This document shows, piece after piece, positions 59,091 through 64,000 of a DNA stretch of 64,000 bases. How positions within the stretch are numbered: position 1 is the first letter of the stretch; every line of letters begins with the position of its first letter. Both the position numbers and the translations under genes were made by a program. Source of the DNA: Antitrichia curtipendula (taxonomy: Eukaryota > Streptophyta > Bryopsida > Hypnales > Leucodontaceae); NCBI GenBank assembly GCA_951230915.1, contig OX579638.1, positions 27,236,696-27,300,695 of the forward strand, in the 5' to 3' direction. The notes beneath the pieces are model-generated. The model saw only the letters and a list, made by a program, of their open reading frames with translations. It ran no database searches and was not told the origin of the DNA.

Positions 59091-59098
59091 GTGCCACG
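59091..59098 (+). repeat. Right 8-bp target site duplication of the hAT element
   Basis: GTGCCACG, identical to 52365-52372. Confidence 0.88.
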
Positions 59099-59210
59099 TC
59101 AGTGCCACATCAGACTTGAAATTTTTTTAATTCTTTTTTTCCAAAAAAATAATAATTTATTAATTTATTTTTTCTTAGTATTCCGTAATAACACCCCGAG
59201 GGTGCCTAAG

Positions 59211-59825
59211 TCAGATTCTGACAGCCCCTTTGAGGGTCAAAATTTTTTTGTAATGACCAGAGGGCTTGGACTTGCTGACTACTGCAACCATCTTGGTCAC
59301 GACTTCTTTTAACACTAAAACCCAACTCACTTTCCTCTCTCCGGTCAGAGCACCAAAGATCGTATTTGCTATGGTAATGGTGACCCGGGTAGGATGCTCC
59401 GGATTCAAGATCGGAATCAAAAACTCCAGAACTCTCCTATGCCTTAAGTTTGTACAATCCATCACTGCATATCCGTCCTCAGGGTTGATAGGGTTGCAGA
59501 ACTTACCATTAGCAAACTTATCCGTTCTTCCAGCCATGCCTTCTCCATTCTTGGAAAAATTATACACCTCTCCCCAAATCTCTGGAGTCCAACCGGTTGG
59601 CTGCGCTCAGATTGTCTTCTCCCACTCGCTTGACTGATCCGCGAGAAGCTCCCCCACCATCTCCTCGTTCTTCAAGTTTCAGGGCTTCCTCATGAAACCA
59701 TCACATCCGAGCCCCATCAAATCCTCTCATAAGAACGCCTTCTCCTTCAGATTCTTAGGCAGTCTGGGCGTCACTATCTGAAGTGTGACTAAAAGCGGCT
59801 CCTCACTCACCTCGGCCCTCACCAT
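59211..59825 (-). pseudogene. Transposon-associated plant ORF with three in-frame TGA codons
   Basis: From an ATG at 59825 one frame (MVRAEVSEEPLLVTLQIV...) runs to 59211. It is interrupted only by TGA at 59727-59729, 59679-59681 and 59607-59609. The rest reads smoothly: GWTPEIWGEVYNFSKNGEGM, DGYAVMDCTNLRHRRVLEFL, RVTITIANTIFGALTGERKV and then VSKSKPSGHYKK. I recall this protein type as a repeated, transposon-linked family in plant genomes; its function is unknown. All three stops are TGA, consistent with C-to-T decay of CGA codons. Confidence 0.6.
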
Positions 59826-60395
59826 GGCTCTCAAAACAACTCGGAGTAGGTCCTAGACGCACAGATCCCTTGTCCTCTTAGACAGCTCTTGGACACTATT
59901 GCTCCTTTTTCAAGAAACAGGCAGTGTAATCTCCGTTCAACAGGAACCGGAATCTAAAACTCACACTCCTTGCTCCAATGCTACCTTGTCTTGAGAACAA
60001 TCACACATAGCCCAAAACAACAAGATGGAAAAGATGGAGTGAGATGGTTGTTGCCAAACCCCCTTCCTTTCCGTTTCCGCATCCGACTTCCCTACCGTTG
60101 GATATGACCGTTTTCTGGAAATAGTTTTCGTTTAACGACTCTCCTATTTACCCAGTAGTGACCGTTAGTTCCCGGTTTCTACTTCCGATACCAGCTTGGC
60201 AATATCTGGATACCTAGGAATCCTGTTTAGGATTTCTCATTGGTTTCCGGTTTCCGGTCTAAGATGGAAATAATAAAGATCCGCCTTAACCATTTTATCT
60301 CCTTAAAGAGATGCTATGGTTGCTAATCTAAAAATCTAATAAATACTCTAATTCTACCCTGCAAACAACGAAAAAAATATAGAAATTAAATGTCT
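59826..60395. other. Intergenic DNA upstream of the decayed ORF
   Basis: No gene seen. The sequence has higher GC than its surroundings up to about 60270 and may be the upstream part of the same decayed element. Confidence 0.4.
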
Positions 60396-60399
60396 TTAA

Positions 60400-61279
60400 T
60401 CCTTTAGTGACCATGGTTGATTTGGGGGGCGGGTGTAGTTTTTCAAGAAAGTGAACTTTGTGGCCACTCTAAAGATGTAGTCTTAGATCAAACCGTATAA
60501 GGTGTTTTCATAAGGGAGATTCTTCAACCTAACAAAAAATCAAACTCATCCAACGGTACAAATCTCTATAAATAAGGTAGAAGGTCCATTAATGAACCTT
60601 TTAAGGGCTAAAATTGAATTTTGGGGAGGTGAAACATCTTTTAATATTTTTTAGTAAATTTTCCACAAAAGACAAGTAGAATAGGCATCTAACTCAAGTC
60701 GTTTCATATTTTTTCAAGCTTTGTGAAATTAGTTACAAATTTTTGAAGTTCACAAAAAATGGTCATCTGTGGTCATCAATGTGAATACCCTTCTAAAATG
60801 TGCAGATTTGGTACATTGAAGAAAGTGAAATGTACCTCTACATCGTGTTTGCTTCTAGAGTCTTGTTGGAGTTTGAGTTGCTTTCCTTAATTCTCAAAAA
60901 TCAATGATTTCAATGACCCTTTAGAATTTGCGCTACATAAATACCAATGCATAAGTTTACTTTGGGCATTCATGAGATTACAAAGAAACACTTATGCCTT
61001 GTCAAGACATCAAGTTACAAAAAAATCTCACAATTTGGTTGACATTTTTTTGTATTTTTGTTGAACACTTTCCATTTGAAGGTCCAAGCCATTTGAGTTT
61101 GCAACCTCATAGCTAATTCATCAATGCTCCAATTCCCTTAAAACTGGTTTTGTTTGAAGCGCATGAAGACACTCTAATTGCGTTACTCTTTGAGTTTTTT
61201 GTGATCAAATGTATTTTGAATAGCATCAGACCAAGAGTCCCAAAATCGACCACAAAGTGGTCGACCGGTCACTAAAGGG
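60400..61279. mobile_element. TTAA-flanked element E (piggyBac-like), containing a MITE fragment
   Basis: TTAA at 60396-60399 and 61280-61283 flanks ends TCCTTTAGTGACC (left) and, reversed, CCCTTTAGTGACC (right): 12 of 13 match. Near the right end lie CGACCACAAAGTGGTCG and GACCGGTC, palindromic words that also occur near the ends of B and C. The 880-bp element has no transposase. A fragment of the M1/M2 family starts at 60575. Confidence 0.72.
60575..60760 (+). mobile_element. MITE M3 fragment (M1/M2 family), one end only
   Basis: The left end AGGTAGAAGGTCC is preceded by TA. The following AATTTTGGGGAGGTGAAAC, then GGCATCTAACTCAAGTCGTT and TCATATTTTTTCAAGC match M1 read in reverse. No second end was found. 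Confidence 0.6.
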
Positions 61280-61283
61280 TTAA

Positions 61284-62372
61284 CTTAATTCTATTACAAT
61301 GTATTAGATTGTGGTATTCCGGGTTCCCACAATATTACTAGTATATATTGTGATATTTGGACATCATTCACAGCTAGGAAAGCAATGATTCTTATACCTT
61401 GTGATGCAATGCAAGATTTTAAACATCCGTCTAATTTGCCCAAAGTTTTAGATTGGAATGAATTTTATATTATTTGAAATTACATGCTTACGGGGACCTT
61501 TTTGGTTCCTCTTGGACCTAAGGGGTTATTATTGGTGAAGCCATATATTCGGCTAGGGTGAACTGGCCCCCTTGCTCGTCCTATCAAAGTCCATCCAGGG
61601 GTGCACACAAAAAAAAGCCCCCTATTTTGTGCCTTGTAAAATCTATTTTCTATAGCCCCCCTATCTAATTTGGAGCTTCTGATTGCAAATATGAAATCAG
61701 AATTTGCCCAAAAAATCATGCATGGAAAATAAAAAATTTCAGGATTTTCCCAGGGGACGAGCGAGGGGGTCAGTTCACCCCAGCCATATATTCGTACACC
61801 TGGTTTGAACAGAAACCACTTTTCCATTCAATTTATGCACATTTTCAAGTTGAAATGTCTGGTACATTCTAGTCAATTTGACACAACTTTAGTCCAATTC
61901 TAATTCTCTCTAGTATTTCAAACATGTCACTCTTGGGATCCAAGCTGGACCCCATTCAAACTTTAGCTAAAGACATGTTACTTCAAACTCACATTAAAAG
62001 TTTGTTTAAATTTATCCATGGAGTTTTGCATCTCTTTTCATCTTCCAATCTTCATATTTGTTATTCCTTAGATGAGACCAAATTTTGTATCACCACAATT
62101 CATGAAGAATATTGCATGTGCTAGTCAAAAAATGAAAAAAAAATTGGGCAAGAGAAGTTCCCGTATGACCTACTTCAAATTGGTAAAAAAATATGAGGTC
62201 TAATTTGGTCCATTTGTGCTACATCACTACAAGTAGGGGGACCTGGGTTGGACCATGTAGCATTGACTTGCTTTTTGAGTATAGGCGATTTAGACTTTGA
62301 CAAATCTCACTATAGATGTAGCCTTCTGGCAGTGCAAAGCTTTGTCCTCTTTGATCCAATGCACATGTATAC
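61284..62372. other. Intergenic DNA with one copy of the intron repeat family
   Basis: From about 61815 to 62215 the sequence resembles the repeats in introns of the B3 and purine genes. The word CAGTTCACCC and its near-complement occur at about 61558 and 61770 and flank a stem. No gene is recognised; this is the 3' flank of the leucine-rich-repeat gene. Confidence 0.45.
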
Positions 62373-64000
62373 TCACAAAAGAGTCCACACAAGGAGAACA
62401 ATCAAGATTGTTCTAAAGGCAATCAGTGGGACCGAAAGGTCAGAGCCTGCAGACCAAGTAGGAGGACTCGGGTTGGACCAACCGGGGGGACCTGGACTAG
62501 ACCAACCGGGGGGGCCCGGGCTTGTGCTTTGGCCTTGGTTGTTGTAAACCACTATGACATTGCGACTTTGCAAGCACCATGGCACTGGCAGATAGTTCAT
62601 GTCATTGAAGGAGACATCAATGTATCTGATGCTTTGTTGTTTGCAGAACTTCGATGGGATGGCTCCCGTGAGGTGGTTGGACTTTAGATCCAACGTTCGT
62701 AGATTGGGAATGCAAGCCAAACTTGATGGAATGTCTCCATGGAGGTTGGCATTGTTGATGACGATTACCTGGAATAAACCATAGTTACATGGTTATATTT
62801 GCTTTATAATGGCATGTTTTGTAATACAAAAAATGTGACATTCAAGTGCATAAAGCTCATTAGAAAAATTTCAGGCCTCAAAAGAGACTGCAAGTTTTGG
62901 ATGGTAGCAATGCAATTAGAGAAATAATGATAATTTATTTATTTTTTATTTTAAATTGAGGTGGCAATACTAATGTCACATTAGCACCACATCAAATCAA
63001 CTATTTTTTAATTTTTTTCTATATTTGCATCGTGGAGGTGCCGAAAATGCACAGTTAGCAGCCCTCTGCACGGGTCAGATTTTTTCTAATGATAAAAGGT
63101 ATTCATGTTACAATATTAGTTCTAATTCATTTAGTGTAGTATTGATCCCCCCTGCCATGATGACTTAGACTACATTGATTCGTCCTAGTGATGAGGGTAT
63201 AAGATTAGTATCTCTACAATATTCTATTATGTGAAAGTTGGCACAATGGAACAAACATTGCAACCACCACATTTCAATTATTTTACAAATAGTCCATGGC
63301 TATAGGCCATGGATATTGATAGGCCTATCCAACTCCAATGCAATGAACAATATATATTATGCACATCCGCACATAGCACATTTCTACTTGCACCTCCCTC
63401 ATAAATGGAAACAATATATTTTAAGCTAGAAATCAATATGTAAAGGTTGATTTTCTAAACATTTCACAATTAGGTATAGTAAAACTAATTGCACTTCTAA
63501 TTCCGACCTTTTTCTAAACTTGACTCCTACAAATTCTTGCCTAAAATTCTTACTACTTCTATTTATGAGAACCTAATGTTGCTTTGGGGGATACTTATTT
63601 TCAAAACTTTGAAAAACTCATAGTTTATTCATTTGGAGTTCAACAAATGCATAAGAAGCCGTAATGTAGAATATTCTTTTGACTTCCAAACAAGATCCAA
63701 TTAAAAATCAGGCAATTTAATAATAGGAACAATGCTCAATTGCTTATTCACTCGTATTTGTGGATAGGGTCCCTACCATACATGAAGTGGCGTGGCAATG
63801 GTGAAAAGGAAATGAAGACCGACCTGGAGGTTGCTAGAAAACTCGCCCCATTCCGAGGGCACAGGCTCGTCCAAGAGCACGCACTGAATGGTGAGCTGTT
63901 CCAGACTGGTAAGCGCCACCAGCCCCGCACCCACCTCGCCGTAGCGACTGTCGCGGTACGTCTGCTGGTTGCCGCTCCCGGAGTTGCCCACCAGCGAGAG
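62373..64000 (-). CDS. Leucine-rich-repeat protein, 3' part (continues beyond the window)
   Basis: Two exons are visible: 64000-63824 (open at the window edge) and 62768-62373, joined in phase 0 across a GT-AG intron of 1055 bp. The first encodes GLVALTSLEQLTIQCVLLDE and PVPSEWGEFSSNLQ. The second encodes INNANLHGDIPSSLACIPNL, RTLDLKSNHLTGAIPSKFC and SIRYIDVSFNDMNYLPVP, i.e. plant-type extracellular LRRs with the GxIP signature. Then comes a Pro/Gly/Trp segment with three PGPPGWS-like units. The protein ends in a hydrophobic stretch (LIAFRTILIVLLVWTLL). That tail could be a GPI-anchor signal or a membrane segment; no kinase domain follows before the stop. The N-terminus lies outside the window. 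Confidence 0.78.

Overview
The window is nuclear DNA from a plant. Seven spliced or single-exon protein genes can be read, with canonical GT-AG introns (plus one GC-AG), AT-rich intergenic DNA, telo-box (CCCTAA) promoter motifs and telomere-type TTTAGGG repeats. An amidophosphoribosyltransferase with a transit-peptide-like N-terminus and a two-B3-domain protein fix the lineage as plant. A full-length strumpellin (WASH complex) gene, which I do not know from flowering plants, and a piggyBac-type transposon suggest a non-flowering land plant such as a bryophyte or lycophyte. That placement is inference.

Gene layout: MYND-finger protein (-, 0.6-2.55 kb); intronless strumpellin/WASHC5 (-, 3.68-7.29 kb) with a probable long 5' leader up to about 9.3 kb; PinX1-like G-patch nucleolar protein (+, 10.85-14.5 kb, 11 exons); metallophosphoesterase (+, 30.4-33.4 kb, 6 exons); two-domain B3 protein (+, 40.98-42.74 kb, 4 exons); amidophosphoribosyltransferase (-, 44.35-48.66 kb, 5 exons); and the 3' part of a leucine-rich-repeat protein (-, 62.37 kb to the window end). 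These look like unrelated housekeeping or regulatory genes, not an operon or cluster.

The rest is mostly transposon tissue. At 15-28 kb there is a colony of TTAA-flanked, piggyBac-like elements: A (15.2-16.4), B (17.67-19.30, perfect 24-bp inverted ends) with C nested in it (18.34-19.16), and F, a 5.3-kb GC-rich element (22.78-28.07). F still encodes a piggyBac transposase with all three catalytic aspartates and a C-terminal Cys-rich finger, but the gene is broken by frameshifts and a stop. F sits inside an older, decayed SWIM-finger (MULE-like) transposon that can be followed on both sides of it. Two more TTAA elements lie at 57.4-58.4 kb (D, with an intact empty-site paralogue next to it) and 60.4-61.3 kb (E).

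A 6.7-kb hAT-type element (52,373-59,090) is defined by a 19-bp terminal inverted repeat and a perfect 8-bp target duplication. It carries a roughly 57-copy 21-bp minisatellite and D. Other repeats are a small TA-flanked MITE family (three copies), a 12-copy perfect 46-bp satellite, a 4.8-kb AT-rich cluster of direct and inverted modules (34-39 kb), and several long hairpins that resemble small-RNA precursors.
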